This document shows, one piece after another, positions 55,991 to 64,000 of a stretch of DNA of 64,000 nucleotides. The notes beneath the pieces are model-generated. The model was not told where the DNA came from. It saw nothing but the letters and a program-made list of their open reading frames with translations, and ran no database searches. The DNA comes from Bin87 sp965204685. GTDB taxonomy: Bacteria; Chloroflexota; Dehalococcoidia; Lucifugimonadales; UBA3495. The stretch spans positions 3,100,001-3,164,000 of the forward strand of contig OZ242004.1 of the NCBI GenBank assembly GCA_965204685.1. Reading direction: 5' to 3'. The first letter of the stretch is position 1, and every line of letters starts with the position of its first letter. The translations under genes were made by a program, and so were the position numbers.

Positions 55991-58273
55991 CTAGTCGGCA
56001 GCGATGCCCTCGGCACGGCGCAGTGCCTCCACGTCAAAGTCAATGTCCGCGTTCTGGCCATTCAACGCGGCGAGCACGCGCTCTCCCGACAGCGGCAACT
56101 CCTTGACGCGGACGCCCACCGCATCGTACACCGCGTTGGCGATGGCGGCCGGCGGACCAAAGCCCGGCGGTTCCGCGACGGCCCGCGCGCCGAAAGGCCC
56201 GTCGGGCGCCGGCACGTTGATCAGCACGTTCTCCAGTTCCGGCAAGTCGATGGCCAGCGGCATCAGATACGAAGCGAAGGACGGATTCCGAACCGCCCCC
56301 GTCTCCGGATCAAACTGCTGGTCCTCGGTCAGGGCGCGGCCAATCCCCTGGACAACCCCGCCGTCCAGCTGGCCTTCAACGGCCATGGGATTGATGGCCG
56401 TACCCACGTCCTGGGCCTGGATGTAGCGGAGCACCTTGACCTGGCCGGTTTGCCGGTCGACTCTGACCTCGGCCGCCTGGGCGGCAAACACCGGGGTATA
56501 CGGCATGCTGGACAGCGAAGCGGTGCCGATGATGGGGCCGCCGCGAGAGGTGATGCTGGCGGCCGCCAGTTGCGCGAAGGTCAACCCCTGCGGTTCGTTG
56601 TCCATCACGTAGACGCGACCGTCCTCGCAGCCCAGGGCATCCTCCGGCAGACCCAGCCGCTCCGCGGCCAGGGCAGTCAGCTTTCGGACCGTGTCTTCGG
56701 CGGCGCGCTGCACTGCGGTTCCCTGGCTATAAACGATGCGGCTACCGCCGGACTGACCGGTGTAGGGCGCCAGGTCAGTGTCGCGCTTGGCTACTACCAC
56801 CTTTTCCATCGGAATGCCCAGGGCCTCGGCCGCGATGGCGGCCAGGGAGGTATCGCTGCCCGAGATATCAACCGAACCGGTGAGCAAGCTCACGGTGCCA
56901 TCGTCGTTCACGCTGATCGACGCGGTGGACGGGCCGCTACCGCTCCTCCACTCGCACAGCGCCAGGCCCACCCCGTGGCCGTCCTCCAGGTCGCGCGGCC
57001 AGTCGATCTTTTCTTTGATGGCCTCCAGGGTTTCCATGAGGCCGTTGGTGGGGACTACGGCCCCGCTCACCGAGACGTCGCCTTCGCGCAGCGCGTTCTT
57101 GACGCGCAGGTCATACGGGTCCATCCCGATTTCGTGAGCGATGCGGTCCATGTGTGATTCCACGGCGAAGGTCATGTCGGCCACCCCGGAGGCCCGGTAC
57201 GAACCGACGTAGATCTTGTTGGTGTAAACGCCGTAAGAGCGCAGCCGGAAATTTGGCACCCGGTAGGCTCCGATGCCGTGGCCGATGCCGGAGTTCGGAC
57301 CCGCCCCCAGGTACGCTCCCACGTCGAAGATGGTGTAGGCCTCGCGGGCGGTAATCGTGCCGTCGCGCATGACGCCGGAACGGATGTAGTTGGTGACCGG
57401 AAGCCGCGGGCCGTTCATGGTGAACACTTCTTCGCGGGTGTTCACCAGCTTCACGGGCCGCCCCGTCTTCATCGCCAGCAGGGCGGGAAAGGCCTCGAAC
57501 GCCAGCCGCAGCTTCGCGCCAAACCCGCCCCCAAGTTCCATGGCGACCACGCGGATCCGAGACACCGGGATCTCCAGGACTCCCGCTAGCGCGGCTCGGA
57601 TCTGATAGGGCCCCTGGGTGGAAGCGTAGATCACCAGCCGCCCGTTGGGTTCCACGTCGGCTACGCAGGCCATCGGTTCCAGGAAACCCTGGTTGATCCC
57701 CTGGGAGCGATAAACGTCCTCCACCACGACGTCGGCGTCGCGGAACGCCTGGTCGACGTCGCCCCGGTCGGCGTCCAGCAGCGTGCTGACGTTATGTCCC
57801 AGCGTGAAACCATATCCCTCGTAGTCTTCCAACTCCGGGTGAACCGTCGCCGCGCTCGAACCCATTGCGGTCAGCGGGTTGACCACGGCCGGCAGGTCTT
57901 CATACTCGACCTCGATCAACTCGATGGCTTCCTGGGCGGTCGCTTCGTCGTCCGCCGCCACCGCCACGATCGGCTCGCCGACAAAGTTGACCACCTCGCG
58001 CGGCATGACGTACCTGTCCCGCAAAGCGCCGGAGCCGTACCGGATGTCGGGAAAATCCGTGCCGGTGATGACACACCTGACGCCCGGATGGGCTTCCGCT
58101 TTGCTGGTATCCAGCCGGACGATCCGAGCATGGTTGCGAGTGCTCGGCAGCAGCTTGCAGGCCAACATGCCCGGAAGATACACGTCGGAGGCGTAGGTGG
58201 CGCGGCCGGTGACCTTGTCATAGGCATCGACGCGAGGGTGATTGCGCTCCAATACTTTGAACTGCGTTGTCAT
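55991..58273 (-). CDS. Molybdopterin-binding large subunit, xanthine dehydrogenase/CoxL family
   Basis: A 760-residue molybdenum hydroxylase subunit. It begins with the a/b hammerhead domain (RVDAYDKVTGRATYASDVYLPGML in two parts) and then has the Moco domains. The active-site loop reads IYVGSYRASGVADMTFAVE, lacking the Cys of form I CO dehydrogenase (VAYRCSFR), so CO is an unlikely substrate. The late GPFGARAVAEPPG keeps the catalytic glutamate. ATG 58273 is chosen since GGAGG lies 8 bases upstream, rather than 58288. Third gene of an M-S-L operon; substrate probably an N-heterocycle or aldehyde. Confidence 0.92.
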   Translation of the reverse strand: MTTQFKVLERNHPRVDAYDKVTGRATYASDVYLPGMLACKLLPSTRNHARIVRLDTSKAEAHPGVRCVITGTDFPDIRYGSGALRDRYVMPREVVNFVGEPIVAVAADDEATAQEAIELIEVEYEDLPAVVNPLTAMGSSAATVHPELEDYEGYGFTLGHNVSTLLDADRGDVDQAFRDADVVVEDVYRSQGINQGFLEPMACVADVEPNGRLVIYASTQGPYQIRAALAGVLEIPVSRIRVVAMELGGGFGAKLRLAFEAFPALLAMKTGRPVKLVNTREEVFTMNGPRLPVTNYIRSGVMRDGTITAREAYTIFDVGAYLGAGPNSGIGHGIGAYRVPNFRLRSYGVYTNKIYVGSYRASGVADMTFAVESHMDRIAHEIGMDPYDLRVKNALREGDVSVSGAVVPTNGLMETLEAIKEKIDWPRDLEDGHGVGLALCEWRSGSGPSTASISVNDDGTVSLLTGSVDISGSDTSLAAIAAEALGIPMEKVVVAKRDTDLAPYTGQSGGSRIVYSQGTAVQRAAEDTVRKLTALAAERLGLPEDALGCEDGRVYVMDNEPQGLTFAQLAAASITSRGGPIIGTASLSSMPYTPVFAAQAAEVRVDRQTGQVKVLRYIQAQDVGTAINPMAVEGQLDGGVVQGIGRALTEDQQFDPETGAVRNPSFASYLMPLAIDLPELENVLINVPAPDGPFGARAVAEPPGFGPPAAIANAVYDAVGVRVKELPLSGERVLAALNGQNADIDFDVEALRRAEGIAAD

Positions 58274-58307
58274 TGCATTTGCCTCCATCGTTTCTGGAGC
58301 GGAACGA

Positions 58308-58784
58308 TTAGCCGGTTTCCCTCATTTCCTGCGCGGCGGCCATGACGGCCTCAACCACGCGCGCGTAACCCGTGCACCGGCACAGGTTGCCGCCAATGGC
58401 GAAACGGACGTCTTCTTCGGTGGGGTTCGGGTTGTCCTGCAGAAACCCAGTGGCCGACATTATCAATCCCGGAATGCAGAACCCGCATTGCAGGCCGCCG
58501 TGCTCCACGAAGGCTTTTTGCACCGGACTGAGGCTATCCACCCCGGCCAGTCCCTCGATAGTGGTGATAGCGGAACCGTGAGCGCTGTGGGCCAACACCA
58601 GGCATGAAGTCACCGGTTTGCCGTCCATCAATACAGTGCAGGCTCCGCAGTCGCCTTCGTCGCAGCCCTTCTTGGCGCCCGTCAATTGCGCTTCGTCCCG
58701 CAGGCAATCCAGCAGGGAGTAGTACGGTTCCACCAGCATCAAACGGTTTTCGCCGTTGACGTTCAGGTTGAGCGGCTGTTTCAT
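58308..58784 (-). CDS. [2Fe-2S] small subunit of the molybdenum hydroxylase
   Basis: A 158-residue CoxS/XdhC-type electron-transfer subunit. The plant-type cluster uses C41, C46, C49 and C61 (GCDEGDCGACTVLMDGKPVT region). The second, helical-domain cluster uses C100, C103, C135 and C137 (QCGFCIPG and NLCRCTGY). All eight ligands are present. ATG at 58784, between the FAD and Mo subunit genes. Confidence 0.94.
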   Translation of the reverse strand: MKQPLNLNVNGENRLMLVEPYYSLLDCLRDEAQLTGAKKGCDEGDCGACTVLMDGKPVTSCLVLAHSAHGSAITTIEGLAGVDSLSPVQKAFVEHGGLQCGFCIPGLIMSATGFLQDNPNPTEEDVRFAIGGNLCRCTGYARVVEAVMAAAQEMRETG

Positions 58785-58805
58785 TTCATCAACCTCGCGG
58801 GCCGG

Positions 58806-59726
58806 TTACCAGGCGGTTTGCACGGCCAGGCGTCGGATGTCGTCAAAATCGGGTACACCGCCGACAGCGGTTATCGCGGCGTGTCGCAGGGTGCGCTCGG
58901 CGAGAACCTGGGCGATTTCCCGGCGATACTCCGCGCCGCTGCGCACATCGGCTATGGGGCGGGAAGACTGGGCCGCCAGCCGCGCCGACTCCGCAATATT
59001 CTCGTCGGCAGGAGTCTGGCCGATCAGGCGCCCCTCGGCTCCAAACGCCCGGATCGGCGTGGGGGCGACCGCGCCCAGCGCGATCCGGACCGAGGCGCAG
59101 GTCCCGTCGGATCCAATGCTTATCACGGAAGCGGCGCCCACGGCGGATATGTCCATCGCGCCACGCGGGCTGTGCTTGATGTACAGTCCCCCCGAGCTCG
59201 GCGGAGGAGTGGGCAGCCGGATCTCGGTCATGATCTCGCCGGCAGCGAGGGCGGTTTGACCCGGTCCCACAAACACCTCGGTCAATGGCAGCCAGCGCTC
59301 ACCGTTGGAACCCACGATACGACACTGGGCATCGTAGGCCAGCAGCGCCGGCAGCGTGTCGCCCGCCGGCGATGCGTTGCAAACGTTGCCGACGACAGTG
59401 GCGAGATTGCGCACCTGAACCCCGGCAAAGGCGGCGGCGCCGGCGGCCAGCGCGGGATAACGAGTTCGCACCGTGGCGTTCTGCTCGATGTCCTGGACCG
59501 TGACCATCGCGCCGATGGACAGGCCGTCGTCATCGTTGAACTGCAAACCGTCCAATCCGGGAACGTGCTGCATGCAGACCACAATCTCGGGTCGCCAGAC
59601 GCCGGTACGCCAGCGAACCAGGAAATCGGTGCTGCCAGCTACCAGTCGCGCCCGGGCGCCATGTTCCTCCAGCATCCCGAGCGCATCATCCAGCGAGTGC
59701 GGCTCCAGGTAGTCGAAACGAGCCAT
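58806..59726 (-). CDS. FAD-binding subunit of the molybdenum hydroxylase
   Basis: A 306-residue CoxM-type subunit that hands electrons from the Fe-S subunit to an acceptor. FAD-binding segments: ARLVAGSTDFLVRWRTG (AGGT-like pyrophosphate loop, here AGST) and the RNLATVVGNVCNASPAGD motif, corresponding to TIGGN with an altered glycine pair (VVGN). First gene of the operon, in the M-S-L order of CO-dehydrogenase-family operons. ATG at 59726; the -10/-35 lie 78-106 bases upstream. Confidence 0.93.
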   Translation of the reverse strand: MARFDYLEPHSLDDALGMLEEHGARARLVAGSTDFLVRWRTGVWRPEIVVCMQHVPGLDGLQFNDDDGLSIGAMVTVQDIEQNATVRTRYPALAAGAAAFAGVQVRNLATVVGNVCNASPAGDTLPALLAYDAQCRIVGSNGERWLPLTEVFVGPGQTALAAGEIMTEIRLPTPPPSSGGLYIKHSPRGAMDISAVGAASVISIGSDGTCASVRIALGAVAPTPIRAFGAEGRLIGQTPADENIAESARLAAQSSRPIADVRSGAEYRREIAQVLAERTLRHAAITAVGGVPDFDDIRRLAVQTAW

Positions 59727-59803
59727 ATCAGCCCTCCAACGCCGACACCGTTGGAGCGGGCAATCGAATCGCGGCTTTTCCCGCTCGGCGTCGGCCTGCG
59801 GGG

Positions 59804-59832
59804 ATTATATGGCGGGCCGAAAACCGGGTCAA
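59804..59832 (-). promoter_or_regulatory. Sigma70-type promoter of the molybdenum hydroxylase operon
   Basis: On the minus strand: TTGACC (59832-59827), exactly 17 bases, then TATAAT (59809-59804). It lies just after the hairpin terminator of the upstream fusion gene, so the operon is independently transcribed. Confidence 0.8.
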
Positions 59833-59854
59833 CGAACCCGCACTGAAATTAACC

Positions 59855-59876
59855 GGGGCGGGATCACTCCCGCCCC
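59855..59876. terminator. Hairpin terminator after the three-domain fusion gene
   Basis: A 9-bp perfect stem (GGGGCGGGA with TCCCGCCCC) and a four-base loop, 32 bases after the fusion gene's stop on the minus strand. Member of the genome's GGGGCG/CGCCCC hairpin family. Confidence 0.7.
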
Positions 59877-59908
59877 TATGGATGCGCCGTGGTATTTGCG
59901 GCCGGCAA

Positions 59909-62014
59909 TCAGTGGTTGCCGTTGCCGTAAGGCTCGATCAGCACCCGCAGCGTGCCGTCATTTTCCTTGCGCTGGGTCAGCAGGCGATGCCCGGCCTGTT
60001 CGGCCCAGTAGATGACATCGTAGATGTTCAGCGCGTCGTGGAGGATGGCCTCGACAAAGGAAGCGCGGTCGTATTCCATCTGGCGGCTCAACGCGGCAAT
60101 GACGCCGGCGCAGTTCTTGCCCCGGCCGTCGATCACGGTCCATCCGTTTCCGTGGCCGTTGCCATTCCCGTTCCCGTAGCCATTGCCGCCGGAGACAACG
60201 CCCACCGGAGCCCGTACGTCAATCACGCCGCTCTTGCGGAGGTCCAGCTGCTCCTTGAAGTAAGCCACCGCTTCCCAAGCCACGGCGCGGTCCCGTTCTC
60301 CGCTGGAACACACGGCGCCGCGAACGCCGACGATGTCAGGGTTGATACGGGCCAGTTCGTCCAGGTTTTCCAGCTTGAGATGCCCGCTGAGCGCAGTGCT
60401 CAGGCCGGCCTGCTTGGCCTCCATTACCATGTCCCGCAATACGGGTTCCGGCATGAAGTCGAACAGGTTCCGCCCGTCCTTGGTCAGAGTGTCAATCAGG
60501 AAACCGTCGCACTCGCCGTCGATGGCCAACTGGACCATCAGGTGGGGATCAAGGCCGCCCTCGAAGAGCAGGTTGTCGGCGAACAGCGAGCCGATCAGCT
60601 TGGTCTCGGCGTTGCCGATGGCGGCGCGGGATTCCCGGAGGACCTCAACGGCGGTTTCGTAGTCCGCAACCTGGAAGCCGACTTTGACCGAAGTAGCGTC
60701 CATCAAGGCGGCCGCGTGGACCGCCATAGCGACGGTGCCCGGTTGGTTGGGCACGACGCCGAGGGTAACGCTGACGTGCTTTTCGGGGGAAATGAGCTCC
60801 CGCACTTCCCGTACCAGGCTGGGATGTGCCGAGCCCACCAGGGCTTCCTGGAGGTTTTTCAGGTCGATGATGTCGGCGCCGCCCCGGTCGGCTTCCAGCG
60901 CCTCAGCCTGGTTCTGGGCGCTCACCAGCAGCATCATCCCGGATTCGGAGAGACCGCTCCGTCCATCGCGCGCGCCGTTGCCGTTGAGCCAGGGGGCATG
61001 CGGGCGCCCGTGGATCACTTCTCGTGCCGGAGCAGCCGGCGCTGCGGCCCGGGGAAGCAGAGGCTCCAGCTCGCTCCACAGCTCGGCCTTTTCCTCGTGG
61101 GTCAGGTCATGCAGGGGCGCGCGGACGCTTCCGCCGGCCATGCCCATCATTTCGCCCCAGGCTTTGCACATGGACACCGGGAGCGCGCCGCCGGTCTTTT
61201 TCATGGTGCCGCCCCACCACTTGTCGGACAGCGCTTTGATGTCCTTCAGATAGCGGCTGTAGAAGTCCACGTCGAGGTCGCCGGCGGTGGCCCGGTCGAT
61301 GAACTGGGTGTAGTAGTTGTGCCGCGGCGTGTCGAACCGCCAGTCGGAGGTGTTGGCAAACATCACCTGCTGGTGGAAGCCCAGTTCCTTGGCTTTGTGG
61401 AATATCCACTCGTCGGGCGTGCTGATGATCGCGTCGCGGCCCACCAAAAGGTGGGTTTCGATGGAGATCTGCTGGTTGAAGCTGGCCTCTTTTACGCCCA
61501 CGACGTTGGGGATGGCGCACAGCCGCTTCAAACCCTGGGGGCTGATGGTGATGCCGAACTGGGGAGAGTTGTAAAACATCATCGCAAGCTCGGTGTTTTC
61601 GGCGACCTGGCGCACGAAGTCGACCACCTGGTCCTCGGTCTTGGTCACCATGTAGGAGGGAGCGATGATCAGCAGGTCGAAGCCCCGGCGTTCGGCGTGC
61701 TGGGCCAACGCAATGCTCTCCCGCAGCGAGGTGTCGGTCACGTGGGCGCCGATGAGCCAATGACCGGCGGCTTCGTCGGCCACCGTGTCCATCACCAGGC
61801 GACGCTCGCCTTCGGTCAGGCTCCAGAATTCGCCCATGTTCCAGGTGCAGCCGCCGCCGCGCACGCCCAGGCTCTGCACGTGACGAATGTTCCTGCGGAG
61901 ACCATCCGTGTCCACCTGGTTGTCCGGCGTGAAGGGCGTGACCAACGTGGTCCATTGCCCCTTCAAGGTTTGCCAGGCCCATTCCTGCGCTTCATGCTTG
62001 CGGTAACCGGCCAT
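59909..62014 (-). CDS. Three-domain fusion: DapA-like aldolase + MfnB-like 4-HFC-P synthase + TusA-like domain
   Basis: A 701-residue protein. Residues about 15-315 form a DHDPS/NAL-type TIM barrel (TTLVTPFTP, FYNSPQ with Y148, and the Schiff-base lysine K175 in VVGVKEAS). Residues about 358-590 match (5-formylfuran-3-yl)methyl phosphate synthase MfnB, which joins two glyceraldehyde-3-phosphates into a furan: GGADIIDLKN (D384, K386), VKVGF (K444), DTLTKDGRNLFDF (D508, K512) and DIVGVRGAVC. A Gly/Asn linker (GNGYGNGNGNGHGNGW) leads to a TusA-like domain (625-701) with DGRGKNCAG, whose C635 would be the sulfur-carrier position although the CPxP prolines are absent. GGAGG lies 9 bases before the ATG. 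I know of no described protein with this order. Confidence 0.85.
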   Translation of the reverse strand: MAGYRKHEAQEWAWQTLKGQWTTLVTPFTPDNQVDTDGLRRNIRHVQSLGVRGGGCTWNMGEFWSLTEGERRLVMDTVADEAAGHWLIGAHVTDTSLRESIALAQHAERRGFDLLIIAPSYMVTKTEDQVVDFVRQVAENTELAMMFYNSPQFGITISPQGLKRLCAIPNVVGVKEASFNQQISIETHLLVGRDAIISTPDEWIFHKAKELGFHQQVMFANTSDWRFDTPRHNYYTQFIDRATAGDLDVDFYSRYLKDIKALSDKWWGGTMKKTGGALPVSMCKAWGEMMGMAGGSVRAPLHDLTHEEKAELWSELEPLLPRAAAPAAPAREVIHGRPHAPWLNGNGARDGRSGLSESGMMLLVSAQNQAEALEADRGGADIIDLKNLQEALVGSAHPSLVREVRELISPEKHVSVTLGVVPNQPGTVAMAVHAAALMDATSVKVGFQVADYETAVEVLRESRAAIGNAETKLIGSLFADNLLFEGGLDPHLMVQLAIDGECDGFLIDTLTKDGRNLFDFMPEPVLRDMVMEAKQAGLSTALSGHLKLENLDELARINPDIVGVRGAVCSSGERDRAVAWEAVAYFKEQLDLRKSGVIDVRAPVGVVSGGNGYGNGNGNGHGNGWTVIDGRGKNCAGVIAALSRQMEYDRASFVEAILHDALNIYDVIYWAEQAGHRLLTQRKENDGTLRVLIEPYGNGNH

Positions 62015-62174
62015 GATAAAAAGCCTCCAACGACAATTGCCGTAGCTTGTATGACATCAATGCGGACAGCCGGCGAGACACCCGGCGGTAGAATCCGCTT
62101 GGCAAATCACAGTGTACGGGCGGACTTGCGATGCCGTCAACAAACGTCGATCCTCGTGCGTACCCACTTTCGTA

Positions 62175-62295
62175 AACCGTCAGAAACAGGATTTGCGGGA
62201 TTTTGTGATTGGGCAGGATGGGAAGAACTCCATCACGGAACGGTTCCAATCCTGATGGCCCCCAAATCTCGAAAATCCTGCTGCTTCTGACGGTT
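62175..62295. repeat. About 121-bp inverted-repeat element, copy 2
   Basis: Ends AACCGTCAGAAACAGGATTT (62175-62194) and its near-complement ending CTGCTTCTGACGGTT (62281-62295), with a 3-4 base indel. The TCAGAAnCAGGATT core is shared with the element at 46403-46492, and the interior again carries AGGAT/ATCCT repeats. It lies in the 62015-62438 gap, where the rest (62015-62174 and 62296-62438) shows no gene, only the ribosome site of the fusion gene. Confidence 0.75.
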
Positions 62296-62438
62296 CTCCG
62301 CCGCCAACTGGGTACGCGCCAGGATGGTAACCTGTCGTATCGACTCGTCCGTGACCCGATTTAAACACTCTCCAAAGTTGCTAACCCGTCAAGTGCCGCT
62401 CGATTGCACCGGGAACTGAAAGGTCGTACACGTTCGTT

Positions 62439-64000
62439 ATGCTTGCGGAAGGTTTCGTTTTCCCGGGGATTGGCGCGCTGCTCAGTCTCGCCGCAGAGAC
62501 AGGAGAGCTTCGCCAGTCACTGCTGTCCCTGGGCCTTCTGATTATCGTCGCCAAGTTGGCTGAGGGCATATTCCGTCGTCTGCACCTGAATTCCATTGTG
62601 GCCTACGCGGCTGCCGGAATACTCCTGGGCCCGGCTCTGGAAGCGCTGGCCGGTTGGTCAATCCACCCGACCGGGCACATTGATCTTTTGCTGACTATCG
62701 GGGTCTTCGTCTTCTTCTTCCTCATCGGCCTGGATGAAATCGACATTTCGAGTTTCGTCGCAACTCTCCGGGGCCGCTATTTTGTGGCCGCCCTGCTGTC
62801 CGTGCTTTGCTCATTGGGCGCCTCATTGCTGGTCACCACCGGCGCGGTTCATGATTTCGGCATCCATCTGGACTTCACGCAAGCCCTGGCATTGGCGGGA
62901 ATACTGTCCATGAGCAGCCTGGGCATTGTCGCCAAGGTGCTGGCTGACGACGGACGGCTGCGCGAACCTGTCGGATTGCAGATTTTCACCGTGGTGGTGA
63001 TTGCAGAACTGATCGCGCTTCTGATCATCGGTTTCAACATCGGCGAACACGTTCACAACGTGTCGGTTTCCGGCATCTTGATACTGTTGGGCAAGATCGT
63101 CTGCTTTGCGGGCGCATCCTGGCTTTTGTCGTCCCGAGTGTTGCCCCCATTGGTTGCGCTGCTGCAACGGGTGATACAGGTGCCACAGCTTTCCCTGGGT
63201 TTGCTGTTGGGCGTTCTGTTCCTGGTGGTGGATGCCGCCGAGGTGATGGGACTGCACGGCACCTTGGGCGCCTTGCTTTTCGGAGCGTCCCTCGCCGGTC
63301 TGCCCTACCAGGTCCGCCGTGAAATCATGCCGGGGCTGCGCAGCACCGCCGAGGGTTTGTTTGTGCCCCTCTTCTTCGCCTCGGCCGGACTGCATTTCAC
63401 CTTTTCATTCGCCGGTTTGCCCGTGTGGACCATGGCCGCGCTGGCTCTGATCCCCTTGGCCGGCAACTTCTTGGGGGCTTTCATCGGCGCCTACGTGTCC
63501 CGGCTCGTCGCTCCTTACGCCGTTGCATTGGGCCTGATGGGCAAGGGCGTGGCTGAAATCGCGCTGCTGCTGGTGCTTCGAGAGACCGGGAGCATTGACG
63601 AGGCCATCTTCTCGTTCCTCGTGCTGGTGATGTTCGTCCATTTGTTGCTGATGCCTTCCGTGATCAGCTTTGCGGTAGGCCGGGCCAGTCGTCGCGTGGA
63701 CCCGGGCGTCGGAGTGAACGATGTTCCTCGTGGCGTGATCCGCTTTGCGTTGAACGAAATCACGGTGGATGACATCCTTGACCGGACGCGCCGCTATCCG
63801 GGCCCGGCGGTGACGGTGCGCGACCTGACCGAGCGGTGGGTCACGCCGGATCAGCACGATTACGTGGTGGTGGATAACGGTTCACTGTCCGGCATCGTCT
63901 CCCTGGGCATGTTGCGCTATTTGCCGGAAGGCGCCTGGATGCAGACCACCCTTGAACAGGTGATGCGCCGTGAAACTCCGCTGGCGTGGTCCGACGAGCA
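62439..64000 (+). CDS. Cation/proton antiporter (CPA2, KefB-like) with C-terminal CBS-type region, partial
   Basis: An open frame of 520 codons that runs off the window end. Residues about 20-420 are hydrophobic helices of a CPA2/KefB-type Na+ or K+/H+ antiporter: SIVAYAAAGILLGPALEA, FFFLIGLDEIDI, the discontinuous-helix segment SMSSLGIVAKVLAD, MGLHGTLGALLFGASLAG and LFFASAGLHF. After RRVDPGVGV the chain is soluble and reads DDILDRTRRYPGPAVTVRDL and VVDNGSLSGIVSLGMLRYLP, which resembles a CBS domain. ATG at 62439 fits the first helix; no strong ribosome site. The 3' end is missing. Confidence 0.85.
   Translation, partial: MLAEGFVFPGIGALLSLAAETGELRQSLLSLGLLIIVAKLAEGIFRRLHLNSIVAYAAAGILLGPALEALAGWSIHPTGHIDLLLTIGVFVFFFLIGLDEIDISSFVATLRGRYFVAALLSVLCSLGASLLVTTGAVHDFGIHLDFTQALALAGILSMSSLGIVAKVLADDGRLREPVGLQIFTVVVIAELIALLIIGFNIGEHVHNVSVSGILILLGKIVCFAGASWLLSSRVLPPLVALLQRVIQVPQLSLGLLLGVLFLVVDAAEVMGLHGTLGALLFGASLAGLPYQVRREIMPGLRSTAEGLFVPLFFASAGLHFTFSFAGLPVWTMAALALIPLAGNFLGAFIGAYVSRLVAPYAVALGLMGKGVAEIALLLVLRETGSIDEAIFSFLVLVMFVHLLLMPSVISFAVGRASRRVDPGVGVNDVPRGVIRFALNEITVDDILDRTRRYPGPAVTVRDLTERWVTPDQHDYVVVDNGSLSGIVSLGMLRYLPEGAWMQTTLEQVMRRETPLAWSDE

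Noticed and set aside
58686..59846. 386-residue + strand frame over the CoxS/CoxM genes.
   Set aside because: Opposite-strand shadow of two well-recognised subunits.
62823..63857. Minus-strand frames inside the antiporter gene.
   Set aside because: They are rich in His/Gln/Arg with no domain pattern, while the + strand frame from 62439 gives clear membrane helices through the window end.

Overview
The window is GC-rich, densely coding bacterial DNA, with many GTG and TTG starts and stop/start overlaps such as TAATG, GTGA and TGATG. The content suggests a free-living Chloroflexota, most like the SAR202/Dehalococcoidia lineages. It has an 11-subunit complex I without the NADH module, a succinate dehydrogenase with an HdrB-like third subunit, several LLM-class flavoproteins, a CaiB/BaiF CoA-transferase, an FAD-linked oxidase and a three-subunit molybdenum hydroxylase. 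The taxonomic placement is inferred from gene content only.

Layout. 1-1460: a GSAM-like class III aminotransferase between two hairpin terminators. 1489-18014 (minus strand): a 16.5-kb respiratory array. In transcription order it runs nuoABCDHIJK, a small DUF2007-like gene, nuoLMN, nadK, two tandem Nudix hydrolases, sdhA, sdhB and an HdrB-like sdhE. 18116-23037: alpha/beta hydrolase, CoA-transferase, rdgB, moaA, moaC, a small unknown gene and elongator tRNA-Met. 23052-26259: a PAC2 protein, an LLM oxidoreductase and a two-domain VOC protein. 26260-26639 holds a decayed transposase fragment. 26640-31892: mfd and a DUF4349 lipoprotein-like protein. 31988-38341: tRNA-Pro, an alkylglycerone-phosphate-synthase-like FAD oxidase, Uma2, a zinc alcohol dehydrogenase, a second LLM protein and an acyl-CoA ligase.

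38476-40254 is a small accessory island: an AbrB-like/PIN toxin-antitoxin pair plus a PD-(D/E)XK nuclease. It is followed by a PuuE-like deacetylase, proB-proA and a split transketolase. 46602-49503 is an overlapping DNA/RNA-processing cassette: an amidohydrolase fused in frame to a Mug DNA glycosylase, then a ThpR-like 2'-5' RNA ligase family protein, then an AlkA-like glycosylase. Then come ffh, an ABC exporter, an SbcC/Rad50-like ATPase, a PPOX-fold flavoprotein and a CoxMSL-type molybdenum hydroxylase operon with a good sigma70-type promoter. Next is a 701-residue three-domain fusion (DapA-like + MfnB-like + TusA-like). The last gene is a cation/proton antiporter that runs off the window end.

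The strongest candidate for something undescribed is the DapA-MfnB-TusA fusion at 59909-62014, followed by the amidohydrolase-Mug fusion. Non-coding structure includes two copies of an inverted-repeat element ending in TGTCAGAAGCAGGATT-like arms (46403-46492 and 62175-62295), a 58-bp palindrome (41194-41251), a family of GGGGCG/CGCCCC hairpins at gene ends, and several extended -10 (TGnTAtAAT) promoters. No CRISPR array, rRNA gene or intact insertion sequence was seen.
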